DNA from: Fontibacter flavus
GTDB lineage: Bacteria > Bacteroidota > Bacteroidia > Cytophagales > Cyclobacteriaceae
Length of the DNA: 64,000 bases
Direction of reading: 5' to 3'
Assembly (NCBI RefSeq): GCF_042432905.1
Contig: NZ_JBHLWI010000007.1
Location: 1-64,000 of the forward strand
Made by a program: the position numbers and the translations under genes. Under the pieces are notes generated by a model. That model was not told the origin of the DNA, ran no database searches, and worked only from the letters and a program-made list of their open reading frames with translations. Below, piece by piece: positions 34,578-43,418 of this stretch; position 1 is the stretch's first letter, and each line of letters starts with the position of its first letter.

Positions 34578-35474
34578 ATGATGAAAAAATCACTGATTTC
34601 AATGTGCTTTGTCTTCATCACTTCCTGGACATTTGGCCAGGTTGAAACAGAATTGGATAGTGTGAAACTTGAAAGAATTATTCTGGACAGTCTCTTCCTA
34701 TCGGAAATTGAAGACAGTAAGCCAACTCAAAAACCCAAAGTTCTGCATGCGGAACCTTTATATATTGACCTAATCCGTGACCTGGGCGCTAGAAAAGGAG
34801 AAAAAGAATGGAATGTAGGACTTGGAATGACTGATAAAAGAGGTTTTGATAAATATGAGGCTTTGGTCGAATATGAATGGGCCCCCATTGACCGTTTAGG
34901 TTTTGAAGTAGAGTTGCCTGTAACCCTCTATACCATGCGGGGAGATCTTCCTTCTGACTTAGATCGGCCTGCAAATCGAATAGAATCTCTGAAATTAGCC
35001 ACCCAATGGTCCTTTCTGGTTTCAGAAAAAGCAAAAACTACTCTTGCCCTTGGTTATATCCATGAATTTGAGTTTGTGGATTTGAATAAACTTGGGCAAA
35101 ATGAATTGTTCAAAGGCAATATCTATAACCCTTTCTTCATTGCAGCCAAAAGATGGGGAAGAAACTACCATACATTGATCTATACCGGTCCAAGGATAGA
35201 AAAGGAATTTGATTTGCGAAGGAACATCACCTATGAATTCCATACCAATTTTCATTATATGATTACAGGTACCCGAAACTTTGTCGGGCTAGAAGTCAAT
35301 AAGGAAGTCCAAAATGGCAAATTAGAAACAGTTCTTAGGCCACAAATGCGTGTCGGTCTAGCTGAAAATTTAATGATCGGTATCGTGACAGGTATCCCCA
35401 TCAATAGGGACAGAGAAAGTCTGAGTTCTTTTCTCAGAATTATCTATGAACCGGGTTTTAGGACATTTCACTAA
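34578..35474 (+). CDS. Conserved outer-membrane beta-barrel protein
   Basis: A 298-residue exported protein. The signal peptide MMKKSLISMCFVFITSWTFG is cleaved before QVETELD. After a short polar linker the hallmark HAEPLYIDLIRDLGARKGE (about 56-74) leads into amphipathic strands (WNVGLGM, YEALVEYEWAP, GFEVELPVTLY, TTLALGYIHEF) that fit a beta-barrel with about ten strands. The family is widespread in Bacteroidota but has no role known to me. It ends in a strong terminator. Confidence 0.8.
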   Translation: MMKKSLISMCFVFITSWTFGQVETELDSVKLERIILDSLFLSEIEDSKPTQKPKVLHAEPLYIDLIRDLGARKGEKEWNVGLGMTDKRGFDKYEALVEYEWAPIDRLGFEVELPVTLYTMRGDLPSDLDRPANRIESLKLATQWSFLVSEKAKTTLALGYIHEFEFVDLNKLGQNELFKGNIYNPFFIAAKRWGRNYHTLIYTGPRIEKEFDLRRNITYEFHTNFHYMITGTRNFVGLEVNKEVQNGKLETVLRPQMRVGLAENLMIGIVTGIPINRDRESLSSFLRIIYEPGFRTFH

Positions 35475-35475
35475 A

Positions 35476-35511
35476 AACAAAGCCCTTTGGAATCTTCCAA
35501 AGGGCTTTGTT
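35476..35511. terminator. Strong hairpin terminator
   Basis: AACAAAGCCCTTTGGAA (35476-35492) pairs perfectly with the complementary arm at 35495-35511. A5 before and T-poor sequence after suggest it works best for the minus strand, while it also closes the barrel gene at 35474. Confidence 0.75.
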
Positions 35512-35533
35512 ATGGCAATTTTATTCAATCTTA

Positions 35534-35773
35534 TCAGAATTGTTTCGGCACCAAGCCTCTACTGGATTCCACTATGATTTCGTCCAGTTCATAATCTTTT
35601 CCTTTCCCCCATCTCAATAACTCCTCCAAAGTATACACCTCTGTGGTATCCATATCTTTGACCTGAAAATTTGAACCAGAAAGTCTGGCCAATATTTCGA
35701 TTTTACGCTTCTCTCCCATATTGGTAAGCTCGTAGAACCTTCCTACCCTTAAGTTATCCAGTGCAATCGCCAT
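35534..35773 (-). CDS. Small conserved hypothetical protein
   Basis: A 79-residue cytoplasmic protein starting MAIALDNLRVGRFYELTN. The first 55 residues look like a small beta-rich fold (KIEILARLSGSNFQVKDMDTTEVYTL region, given here by its ends KIEIL and VYTL), followed by a helix and the end SSRGLVPKQF. No motif recognised. It follows the haem lipoprotein gene by 7 bases and is likely cotranscribed with it. Confidence 0.7.
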   Translation of the reverse strand: MAIALDNLRVGRFYELTNMGEKRKIEILARLSGSNFQVKDMDTTEVYTLEELLRWGKGKDYELDEIIVESSRGLVPKQF

Positions 35774-35780
35774 ATCACGC

Positions 35781-36215
35781 TTAATCTCCTAAATTTAACA
35801 ACTGTATTCTTTTAATGGGTCCGGGACAATATTGTTGATGACATCCCAAACAAGAACTGATCAAAACTTTGTAATTCTCACTTAATTGTGATTTGGGGCT
35901 CTCTTCAAGTCTTTTTAGACTTTCCAGGTAAGCATTGCCCATCATTTCAAAAGTTGCGGTTTTAACCGCAGGATTGGTGGGATGTGCCACCAGAATTTCT
36001 TTATGTCTCTTTAAATAAGATTTAATGTTTTCACCTTGTTCCACAGAAAACTTGATCTCTTCCAAATCCAGAAAAACCTCTCTCATCAACAGAGCCAGCG
36101 GGGCATCTTCATTTGGATATTGAACCGCCAATGTAGTCTGACTGCTATCCTTTTGGGCGCAGGAATTGAATAATAACCATCCTAAAATAAATAGATATGA
36201 ATGACATTTATGCAT
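35781..36215 (-). CDS. c-type haem lipoprotein, cytochrome c'-like
   Basis: A 144-residue protein with lipobox LFNSC (Cys19). Residues about 40-120 are helical, and a haem-binding CLGCH lies near the C-terminus (about 122-126). A C-terminal CxxCH after a helical bundle is the arrangement of cytochrome c' proteins; a plain class I cytochrome would have it near the N-terminus. The protein is therefore probably a lipid-anchored periplasmic haem protein, possibly for NO or electron handling. It overlaps the DUF4920 gene by 8 bases. Confidence 0.75.
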   Translation of the reverse strand: MHKCHSYLFILGWLLFNSCAQKDSSQTTLAVQYPNEDAPLALLMREVFLDLEEIKFSVEQGENIKSYLKRHKEILVAHPTNPAVKTATFEMMGNAYLESLKRLEESPKSQLSENYKVLISSCLGCHQQYCPGPIKRIQLLNLGD

Positions 36216-36720
36216 TATCCCTGATGATTACGCCAACAGCTTCAAAGGCATATTCTTGCTTTGGTTCAGTGATGGCATCAATTTCTTCCTGGGATTTTCC
36301 GGCATCTTCAGCATAATGCTTTAAAGTAGCCACATCAGTCACTTTTTTAGAAGCTATTCCTTCAATTATAACTGGATAACCATGAGAATTTTTAGGCACG
36401 AAAAAGCCATAATCTTTGAAAGTAACACGCATCGTTTGCCCGTTTGGAAGATCAATAGTCATCCAACAACCTTTCATAGAGCACACTTCTTTGATCTCCC
36501 CTACTACTTTACCCTCAAATTCATCCTGAGATTCCAAAGTTGCCACCAATTGATCCAAAGAAACCAGTCCATTGTCATCAATCTCAGCACCAAAGATACC
36601 GGTAGGTTTGCTCTCTTCCTTTACCACTTCCTCTTGAGAACCTACTTTAGAAGAGTTTGGTGAAGTGCAGGCAAATGAAGCAGCAATCAAAATCAGTGCA
36701 GGCAATATTACTTTTTTCAT
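36208..36720 (-). CDS. DUF4920 lipoprotein
   Basis: A 170-residue protein with a lipoprotein signal (MKKVILPALILIAASFAC, Cys18), a Ser/Glu/Lys-rich linker, and the DUF4920 domain (about 48-170). CSMKGCWMTIDLPNG (about 79-93) and GFFVPKNSHGYPVIIEG (about 105-121) are the family's conserved parts. The CxxxxC pair may bind metal or be redox-active. Function unknown. It overlaps the haem-protein gene, so the two act together or are at least coexpressed. Confidence 0.87.
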   Translation of the reverse strand: MKKVILPALILIAASFACTSPNSSKVGSQEEVVKEESKPTGIFGAEIDDNGLVSLDQLVATLESQDEFEGKVVGEIKEVCSMKGCWMTIDLPNGQTMRVTFKDYGFFVPKNSHGYPVIIEGIASKKVTDVATLKHYAEDAGKSQEEIDAITEPKQEYAFEAVGVIIRDNA

Positions 36721-36782
36721 GGCTGTTTATTTTTACCCAAATCTAAACAGTTCATTAGTTTATTCCAATAATTTTTATCTCG

Positions 36783-37451
36783 CTAATTCTTCAGCTTTTC
36801 AGCAAACACCTTTCTGAATTTTTCCACTTTCGGCCTAATGACAAACTGACAATAAGGCTGCATTCCGTTATCATTAAAATAATTCTGATGATAATCTTCA
36901 GCTACATAAAAGTTGGAGAAGGGGGTTACCTCTGTTATAATAGGCCTGTCAAATGCTTTTGATTCATCTAACTTCTTTTTGTAAAATTCAGCTGTTTCTT
37001 TTTGCTCCTCAGAATGAAAAAACACAGCCGACCGGTATTGTGGACCAACATCTGCACCTTGCCTGTTGAGTGTAGTAGGGTCATGGGTTGACCAAAATAT
37101 TTCCAATATCTCAGCAAATGAAATCTGCTTGGGATCAAAGAAAAACTGAATCACTTCTGCATGACCTGTAGTTCCTGTGGTTACCTGACGGTAGCTAGGT
37201 TTGGCTATGTGGCCTCCACTGTAGCCGGACCTGACTTTTTCAACTCCAATTAAATCCTGATAAATAGCTTCTGTACACCAAAAGCATCCACCACCCAAAG
37301 TGGCGACTTCATATCCTTCAGGTACCTGAACATCTGTTTTGGGTAAATCTTGCATTTTTGTTGTCTTTTTGCTGTTCGTCTGCCCGCAGGCAATATTACT
37401 GATGAAAATAAGCCCCATGATCAGGGACTTTAAGTTGATAAATCTTTTCAT
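36783..37451 (-). CDS. msrA: Peptide-methionine (S)-S-oxide reductase, lipoprotein form
   Basis: A 222-residue enzyme that repairs oxidised methionine (S form). The catalytic Cys56 is in GGCFWCTEA. The family segments YSGGHIAKPSYRQVTTGTTGHAE (about 79-101; cited by YSGG and GHAE) and YHQNYF are present. Unlike the usual cytoplasmic enzyme it begins with a lipoprotein signal (MKRFINLKSLIMGLIFISNIAC, Cys22), so it should repair proteins outside the inner membrane. Located 62 bases upstream of the DUF4920 gene on the same strand, in a redox-themed group. Confidence 0.93.
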   Translation of the reverse strand: MKRFINLKSLIMGLIFISNIACGQTNSKKTTKMQDLPKTDVQVPEGYEVATLGGGCFWCTEAIYQDLIGVEKVRSGYSGGHIAKPSYRQVTTGTTGHAEVIQFFFDPKQISFAEILEIFWSTHDPTTLNRQGADVGPQYRSAVFFHSEEQKETAEFYKKKLDESKAFDRPIITEVTPFSNFYVAEDYHQNYFNDNGMQPYCQFVIRPKVEKFRKVFAEKLKN

Positions 37452-37483
37452 GAAGAGTATAACATGTTTCTTGATATGGAAGT

Positions 37484-37753
37484 TTAAAATGCTGGTCCAA
37501 TCTTTACCTTTTCTTCAGGTAATTCATGCATTGAAATCAGCTTTCCATTTAGGCTGACCGATATCTTCCCTTCTCTATATAGCAACATCATTTGAGCCAA
37601 TACTTCATCCATAAAATAACGCCAAGAAGAAGGATAAATCCATTTCACCACTTCCTCAGGTCCAAAGCTATCTCCTTTTCTCATCCTGAGCATTTCCATA
37701 ATAGCCATTGAAAGGATGTTGGGCATGATATTTTCCGGCATACTTTTCACCAC
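37484..37753 (-). CDS. DUF3253-like small protein
   Basis: An 89-residue reading from GTG 37753; ATG 37741 is an alternative start four codons later. Helical at first (ILSMAIMEML), then GDSFGPEEVVKWIYPSSWR (about 27-45) and a helix-strand region ending EKVKIGPAF. The order and the PEEV...WR spacing resemble DUF3253 winged-helix proteins of about 85 residues. No function known. It starts one base past the stop of the methyltransferase gene, so it is in that operon. Confidence 0.6.
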   Translation of the reverse strand: MVKSMPENIMPNILSMAIMEMLRMRKGDSFGPEEVVKWIYPSSWRYFMDEVLAQMMLLYREGKISVSLNGKLISMHELPEEKVKIGPAF

Positions 37754-37754
37754 A

Positions 37755-38300
37755 TCAATTGCAAATCATGATAAAAATAGGAGGAAAATTTTTAAGGGTG
37801 AAAATAGTCCTGACTTGTTTGAAATATCTTCTGAAATGAAACTTCAAAAAATAGGAGTAACAAATTTGAATAAATTTCCCTTTTTCGTCTAAACTTCTGC
37901 TACTTCTTTGGTAAATTTTTTCGCGGGAAGTCCTATGAATCAAGGTAAGGGGCAATGAGGAGAAAATGTAAGATGCCTTTTTGTCCTGTAAATAATGATC
38001 CAGATTTTCAGCTGAATCACAAATGATTTTCACATTGGAATATGGAAAATCTTTTGAAAGGTTCTCACAAAAACTCTTGTTGATTTCAAAAACAAACAGT
38101 TCGGCATCAGGATCCATATTGGCATAAATCCCTGAGGTGATGCTTCCATCCCCTCCACCAAACTCAACTATGGTTTTGGCCCCCTTTAGGTCCGCATATG
38201 AAACCATTTTTTTGACCAAAGCCGGAGAACTAAAGGTTACAGCTCCGGTCTTATGAATATTAGTAAAAAGCTCTTTGAGCAAAACGCCTTTGTTTGCCAT
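37755..38300 (-). CDS. SAM-dependent methyltransferase, PmtA/KsgA-like
   Basis: A 181-residue class I methyltransferase. Motif I is VEFGGGDGSIT (about 45-55), the acidic end of strand 2 is VFEINKSF (about 69-76), and the motif IV region is SYIFSSLPLTLI (about 109-120). The sequence resembles small phospholipid N-methyltransferases and rRNA-dimethyladenosine-like enzymes; it lacks the NxPY motif of the latter. Substrate (lipid or other) unresolved. It may be the last part of the operon headed by the receiver gene, 59 bases away. Confidence 0.8.
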   Translation of the reverse strand: MANKGVLLKELFTNIHKTGAVTFSSPALVKKMVSYADLKGAKTIVEFGGGDGSITSGIYANMDPDAELFVFEINKSFCENLSKDFPYSNVKIICDSAENLDHYLQDKKASYIFSSLPLTLIHRTSREKIYQRSSRSLDEKGKFIQICYSYFLKFHFRRYFKQVRTIFTLKNFPPIFIMICN

Positions 38301-38359
38301 AAACGAATTGATGAAAGGAAGAAATCATTTTCTGTTTCATCAATATAAGCATTCTCTTA

Positions 38360-38716
38360 TTAAATGAATCTCTTTATTCTTAAAACAAGTTCATTTGGAT
38401 TAAAAGGCTTTGTAATAAAATCACTTGCTCCAAGCTTAAATGCCTGTTGCACAGATGATTCTTCTTCTCCCAAAGCAGAAAGTACCAAAATAGGAATTTC
38501 CGGAAAATCCTTCTTCACCAAATAGGTGATTTCTAGCCCGGACTTGTAAGGAATCATCAAATCTGTAATGACCATATCAGGCTTTAGTTCATGAACAGCT
38601 TTCAGACCTGCATCACCATCCATGGCTATATAAACCTGAAAACCCTCTTTTTTCAATTTAAACTCCACCATCTTCAGAATAAGCTGGTCATCTTCAATCA
38701 GAAGTATTTTCTTCAT
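38360..38716 (-). CDS. Single-domain response regulator (second copy of pair)
   Basis: A 118-residue receiver domain. Acidic pocket IEDD (8-10), phospho-acceptor Asp52 in VITDLMIP, switch Ser80 in LVLSALG, Lys103 in ITKPFNPNEL. Compared by eye with the receiver at 42815-43171, 65 of 118 positions are identical, with no gap. No output domain. It follows the YaiO-like gene (156-base gap) and forms the downstream flank of the glycosyltransferase operon. Confidence 0.93.
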   Translation of the reverse strand: MKKILLIEDDQLILKMVEFKLKKEGFQVYIAMDGDAGLKAVHELKPDMVITDLMIPYKSGLEITYLVKKDFPEIPILVLSALGEEESSVQQAFKLGASDFITKPFNPNELVLRIKRFI

Positions 38717-38872
38717 TGGGTAATCTTTACTTTAACTCTTTATTTGCCTTTGCAATGATAAATTACAGAGACTTTAACATAATCATTGTGCTTTTCATCA
38801 CAAAATCGATATTTTTTAAGGTCCCAAATATTTTCAATTTCTTGTTTTTTGAAGAAAAATCGGGTCATTTTT

Positions 38873-40147
38873 CTAGAATTTATAATGCAACATCAGCATC
38901 AATTCAAATTCGTTTTGGTTTCTACCTGGAAAAAATTCCTGTTTATTGTACATAACCTGAATTCCTGAGACAAACTTTTTGGCTAATAGTCGATAATATC
39001 CAGAACCTATTCTCCATGAATCCAAAGCCACCCTGTTTTCAAATTGTCCAAGTGTCTGTCTCTCATCCGGTGAGGTACCGTATCCTCCGATAAAGGTAAG
39101 ATAATCAAATCGTGTGTCGAAGTAATACCTTGTAGTCAATGTAAAGGCAGGGTAATATTGAGTTTTTTCATTCTGAAGGAATGTACGCAAGTTAATCCAC
39201 CAAGAACCTATATATTTTCCACCACCTAAGATAAGCGATCTGAAATTTCTCCTACCTTCTGGAGGTGTAACAGAGGTAAATCTTCCTCCAAATTCCCACT
39301 CCCAACCACCTTTGAGATTTTGATGGAAAGAATAACCATACCTTTGCTCAGGAAACACCAGACTTGGACTAAAGGCCAACCCTAAATAAGAATAAGATTT
39401 CTTACCTGTGAAAAAATAAGATTCAAATTCATATTGAATTCCCGAATCAATGGTACTGCCGGAACTCAATCTATTGGCATAATTGACCCTACCAACGAGA
39501 GCCCCCCATCTTCTTTCCCGTACATATTGAAGCCCTGTTAGATGCCATGGGCCTACTCCATCTCTATCAAAATTCGTCAAACTGTAATTCACACCAATTC
39601 GATCATTATCCAATCGGAGCTCTAACAGGTTCAATCTCTGCCTGAATCCGGATTGCTCAGGGAATTTTGAGATGACATTTTTAAGAAAATCAAATTCCTC
39701 TCTTTCACCTCCCTGCAATTGAAGAAAACCATGCTTATACCTATACAAACTAACTTTTTCAGGGTAAATACCAATAGCTTTGTCTGCAATCTGCATTCCT
39801 TCCTTGAAATTCCCCTGATCGTATTCCAGCCCAAGCAAATAATCATAAGCATCTTCATATGCCTGATTGTTCTCAATCACATAATGAAGAAAATACCTTG
39901 CACTGTCGACCTTACCGGTAAGCTTATAAAGCCTTCCCAACAAGAGATGGAAATCCAGGTAATCTGGAGCTTCCTGTATACCCAATCGGGCCATTGAAAT
40001 GGCTTTAGAATAGTTTTTTTCCTGATTGGTGACTTTTATTGTCTCTATTAATAGACTGTCTGTATCAATTTTCTGGGCATTGGACTCAAAGGAAAAAACC
40101 GATAATCCCAACAAAATGACCGAAGTGAACAGTTTTACCCTTCTCAT
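38873..40147 (-). CDS. YaiO-like outer-membrane beta-barrel protein with TPR start
   Basis: Read from ATG 40147, which overlaps the glycosyltransferase stop (ATGA); upstream in-frame ATGs would lie inside that gene. The 424-residue product has a signal peptide (MRRVKLFTSVILLGL, through SNA), then tetratricopeptide-like helices (about 30-165; YSKAISMARLGIQEAPDYLDF) and a C-terminal barrel of about 240 residues (DRIGVNYSLTNFD onwards, ending LMLMLHYKF). This order is that of YaiO proteins, which are thought to serve in export of surface glycans. The C-terminal aromatic residue fits outer-membrane insertion. Confidence 0.85.
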   Translation of the reverse strand: MRRVKLFTSVILLGLSVFSFESNAQKIDTDSLLIETIKVTNQEKNYSKAISMARLGIQEAPDYLDFHLLLGRLYKLTGKVDSARYFLHYVIENNQAYEDAYDYLLGLEYDQGNFKEGMQIADKAIGIYPEKVSLYRYKHGFLQLQGGEREEFDFLKNVISKFPEQSGFRQRLNLLELRLDNDRIGVNYSLTNFDRDGVGPWHLTGLQYVRERRWGALVGRVNYANRLSSGSTIDSGIQYEFESYFFTGKKSYSYLGLAFSPSLVFPEQRYGYSFHQNLKGGWEWEFGGRFTSVTPPEGRRNFRSLILGGGKYIGSWWINLRTFLQNEKTQYYPAFTLTTRYYFDTRFDYLTFIGGYGTSPDERQTLGQFENRVALDSWRIGSGYYRLLAKKFVSGIQVMYNKQEFFPGRNQNEFELMLMLHYKF

Positions 40148-41580
40148 GCTGCTGATTTTTTGTTGGTTAGAAATCCCTGTCTTTGCATATTGCCCCATTT
40201 TGCTTCCTTATTCGTAAAGAAATGAACGTATCCCTTGATGGATGCATATAGACTGAACGGATGGTATACAATGGGTTCGATGACCGCTTTAATAATTAAA
40301 TTCATTAATTCTTTCCAACTCGCATAATGACCATAAAACCATTCATCCCACAAAACTGATAAAAATGTAACAAGGAGATAAAATAAATAAACAATCCCTG
40401 TGACTTTAAAAAAATACCCAATATTAAAATCAAGAAAGAAATACGCGACTACCAAGCTGATAATCCCCAATAATTCCAAAATAGGGACCAGAAACTCAAA
40501 AAGGAAAAAATAAGGCAAAATCAAAAATCCAGTTTTACCATATTTTGGTCTAAAAAGCATATTCTTATGCAGGTTGAGGGTCTGTATTAGTCCTCTTGAC
40601 CAACGCACACGTTGCCTAATCAGCACCTCTTTGGTAGCAGGTACTTCAGTCCAGCAAAGAGATTCAGGAATGTAAAGGATCTTGAATTTCTGATTGGTTT
40701 CGTGCATATATTTCCTCATTCTGGTGATGAGCTCCATATCTTCTCCTAAGGATTTGTGCCAATATCCTCCTGCTTTGATTGCTATTTCTTTATCAAACAT
40801 GCCCAATCCACCGGACACTAAAAGCAGGCCGTTTATTTGACTCCAAGCCATTCTACCCATCAAAAAAGCCCGGATATACTCCAATTCTTGAAAGGATGCC
40901 CACCAGTTTTTTGGGAAATGTATTTTAACCATAAATCCGTCTTTGACTTCGCAGGAGTTGGAAGCCCTGATCGGTGCACCTGTAGCGATGACTTTGGTTT
41001 TGGAAGTCATAAAAGGCTTGGCCAGCTTCATGATAGTATCCTTTCTGAGAATACAGTCAACATCTGTACAGATAAAAAGTGGATGTTTAGCTGAATTGAT
41101 ACCCGCATTGGAGGCATCAGCTTTACTTTTCCCATTTTCCTTATCCACTACCAAAAGTTTGTCATATACAGGATTGGTAGATTTATAATGTCCTCTTACC
41201 GGTTTAGTGATGATTTTTTCATCGTAATAAAAATCCACTTTGACCAATTCAAATTCATCAATGAGTTTTGTTAAAGTATTGTCAGTACTGCCATCATTAA
41301 CGATAACCACTTCAAAATTGGGATAATTGAGTGATAGCAGGGACTTGACATTGTGAATGATGCTCAATTCCTCATTAAAGGCCGGTGCAACTATGGACAC
41401 TCCTATCAGGTGATTGGAACGTACCAAAACATCATCTTTAAGGGTGTATTTTGCATTGTTATATTTTTTAATGGCCCAAAAAGAGGCAATGGCCATGATC
41501 AAATAAATCAAAATGTAAAGTGAGGCATAGCCTGCAATAAACATCTCAAAGAATTTCAAATAGTTATCTAGGAACGTCAT
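40144..41580 (-). CDS. Family 2 membrane glycosyltransferase (PgaC/NodC-like)
   Basis: A 478-residue processive-type glycosyltransferase. After one N-terminal membrane helix (about 15-38) comes the GT2 domain: IVNDGSTDN (nucleotide-binding Asp), CTDVDC (DxD), LGEDMELITRM (ED) and RQRVRWSRG (the QxxRW-type motif with Arg). At least four C-terminal membrane segments follow (about 340-440). These match synthases that make beta-linked polysaccharides, such as poly-N-acetylglucosamine or chitin oligomers, and extrude them through the inner membrane. The sugar is unknown. Translation is coupled with the genes on both sides. Confidence 0.9.
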   Translation of the reverse strand: MTFLDNYLKFFEMFIAGYASLYILIYLIMAIASFWAIKKYNNAKYTLKDDVLVRSNHLIGVSIVAPAFNEELSIIHNVKSLLSLNYPNFEVVIVNDGSTDNTLTKLIDEFELVKVDFYYDEKIITKPVRGHYKSTNPVYDKLLVVDKENGKSKADASNAGINSAKHPLFICTDVDCILRKDTIMKLAKPFMTSKTKVIATGAPIRASNSCEVKDGFMVKIHFPKNWWASFQELEYIRAFLMGRMAWSQINGLLLVSGGLGMFDKEIAIKAGGYWHKSLGEDMELITRMRKYMHETNQKFKILYIPESLCWTEVPATKEVLIRQRVRWSRGLIQTLNLHKNMLFRPKYGKTGFLILPYFFLFEFLVPILELLGIISLVVAYFFLDFNIGYFFKVTGIVYLFYLLVTFLSVLWDEWFYGHYASWKELMNLIIKAVIEPIVYHPFSLYASIKGYVHFFTNKEAKWGNMQRQGFLTNKKSAA

Positions 41581-42746
41581 TATTGGGTCAGGTATGGGTC
41601 TTCAACGTGTTTTTTTGCTTTCAATAAATTAAGATTGCTCCCAAAATCAAGTGTAGAAAATTCTTGATCAAGCGTTTTTAGGGTGTAAAGTGCGGCAATT
41701 TGTAGTTCAGCACTTCTGGGTGATTCAAGCAACTGATGGATAAATTCAGAGGATTGATCTCCTCCAATCCCCTTTAAAGTATGGATAATTTCAATTTGAT
41801 TTTCTTCCTCCTCGTTTTCAAATGAGTCAATAAGAGTCTGTTCTGCATCAAAGTAAAAAAGCTTGCCTATGGTTTTTATGGCTTCAAGTCGGACTTTTGG
41901 ATTAAGAGAAGTTAGCAATTTAACCACCTTAGGGCCAGAATCTAAATCATTATAATACGCCACCAACTTAAGCGCGAAAATAAGATGTGAATATTCTTCA
42001 AATTCCAACCATTTGCCAAGATTTTCAGGTTTCTTAATCTTTTTTCGTTGAATGACATCGAGGATATTCAAACCTTCCACGTGGCTGATGTTATCTGTAT
42101 ATTCTTCTAATACGTGTAATGGATCCAACTCTGCCAATGAGATATACGCCAAAAGTGCAGATGATCTCAACTCATGATTACTATGTGAAATCAACGGATA
42201 GATTTTTTCAGCAGCTTTACTGTAGTTCAGCTCCCTCCAATAATAAACAGCTTTGGACTTCAAATACCATTGGCTTGATCTCAATAATCTTTCAGTATAA
42301 CCCTGAAGCCCTAATTTAAAATATACTGACAACAAACCTGATTTACTTTCTCCCTTGATATTTTTTCCCAATTCAATTATATTTTGAATCAAGAGGTCTT
42401 TACACCAGCTTTTCTGAAGTGGTATTTTACTTTTAAAAGCATTGATCTGACTGTCATAATAGTCTTCAGCCAGATTATCACCAAACAACAGGTCGGAAAG
42501 GAATCCATTGACCCTATATTGGACCATTTTTTTATTTTCAGCCAGGTATTTTTTCCTTGACCGAAGATAAAAAAGCTGAAAAATTACAAAAACCACAGAA
42601 AACACTAATATTCCCACAACCATATTGGATATGGAAATAATATTTTCACCAAAATGCAGGTCAGCACTAACCTGCAATCTGTCCATTAGACCCTGTGCAG
42701 CTTTGTCAGGAATCTGTGAGGACTTCACATTTATAGTTTGTAGCAA
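41580..42746 (-). CDS. Membrane-anchored HEAT-repeat protein
   Basis: A 388-residue protein with a single membrane helix (about 42-64, VVGILVFSVVFVIFQLFYL), then a cytoplasmic helical domain and HEAT-like repeats in the second half (helix pairs such as NPKVRLEAIKTIGKLF around 280-295 and SPRSAELQIAALYTLKTL around 345-362). HEAT repeats bind other proteins. Its stop overlaps the glycosyltransferase start (TAATG), suggesting it forms a complex with the synthase or couples it to a regulator. No enzymatic motif is seen. Confidence 0.8.
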   Translation of the reverse strand: MLQTINVKSSQIPDKAAQGLMDRLQVSADLHFGENIISISNMVVGILVFSVVFVIFQLFYLRSRKKYLAENKKMVQYRVNGFLSDLLFGDNLAEDYYDSQINAFKSKIPLQKSWCKDLLIQNIIELGKNIKGESKSGLLSVYFKLGLQGYTERLLRSSQWYLKSKAVYYWRELNYSKAAEKIYPLISHSNHELRSSALLAYISLAELDPLHVLEEYTDNISHVEGLNILDVIQRKKIKKPENLGKWLEFEEYSHLIFALKLVAYYNDLDSGPKVVKLLTSLNPKVRLEAIKTIGKLFYFDAEQTLIDSFENEEEENQIEIIHTLKGIGGDQSSEFIHQLLESPRSAELQIAALYTLKTLDQEFSTLDFGSNLNLLKAKKHVEDPYLTQ

Positions 42747-42814
42747 AACTTATAAAAGTTAAAAGTTCCTATAGAATAAATAGGAAGATAAATGTATGAT
42801 TAAATTACTTGACT

Positions 42815-43171
42815 CTACATCAATCTTTTAACCCGAAAAGCCAGTTCATTCGGATTAAAAGGCTTAGGAACAAAATCTGAAGCCCCCTGCTGAAATGCCC
42901 TGACCACAGTATCTTCCTCTTCGCCCATAGAGCTTAAGACGATCACCGGACAATTGGGCCTTTTGTTTTTGGAATATTGTATAATTTCAATTCCATCATG
43001 GAAAGGTATCATCACATCCGTGATGACCATATCAGGATTCAAAGAGTCGATTTTTTTCATCGCCTCTTTACCATCAACGGCTACTGTGATATTGAAACCT
43101 TCCTTTTTCAATCTGAAAGAAACCAAGCTGGATATCAACTTGTCATCTTCAATTACCAATATATTCTTCAT
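42815..43171 (-). CDS. Single-domain response regulator (first gene of operon)
   Basis: A 118-residue receiver domain with IEDD (8-10), Asp52 in VITDVMIP, Ser80 and Lys103 in VPKPFNPNEL. It is a paralogue of the receiver at 38360-38716 (about 55% identical). It stands 68 bases upstream of the HEAT gene on the same strand. With no DNA-binding domain it must act through protein contacts, most simply on the neighbouring HEAT protein or synthase. The cognate kinase is not in this window. Confidence 0.93.
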   Translation of the reverse strand: MKNILVIEDDKLISSLVSFRLKKEGFNITVAVDGKEAMKKIDSLNPDMVITDVMIPFHDGIEIIQYSKNKRPNCPVIVLSSMGEEEDTVVRAFQQGASDFVPKPFNPNELAFRVKRLM

Positions 43172-43418
43172 AAACAGATAAGTTAGAGTGATTAAGCGGG
43201 ATAAATATAAATATTAAAAAAGATAAAAAACAAGGGGTATTCACCTTAAAATTGTATAAATTTTTTATCAAAAAATACAAACAAAAAGAAATGCATTATG
43301 TAGAAAATTAATTGCCGTTCTTAACCAAATAAGGCATTTAAAAAAAATAACTTTTTTCAAAAAAAATTCTTTTGTTAGCTTACTAGTCATAAAAAATTCT
43401 AAAATCATCTGTACAGAC

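Noticed and set aside
37755..38300. Call as rRNA dimethyladenosine transferase (KsgA/Erm)
   Set aside because: The NxPY-type catalytic motif is absent and the protein is too short; a general methyltransferase call is safer.
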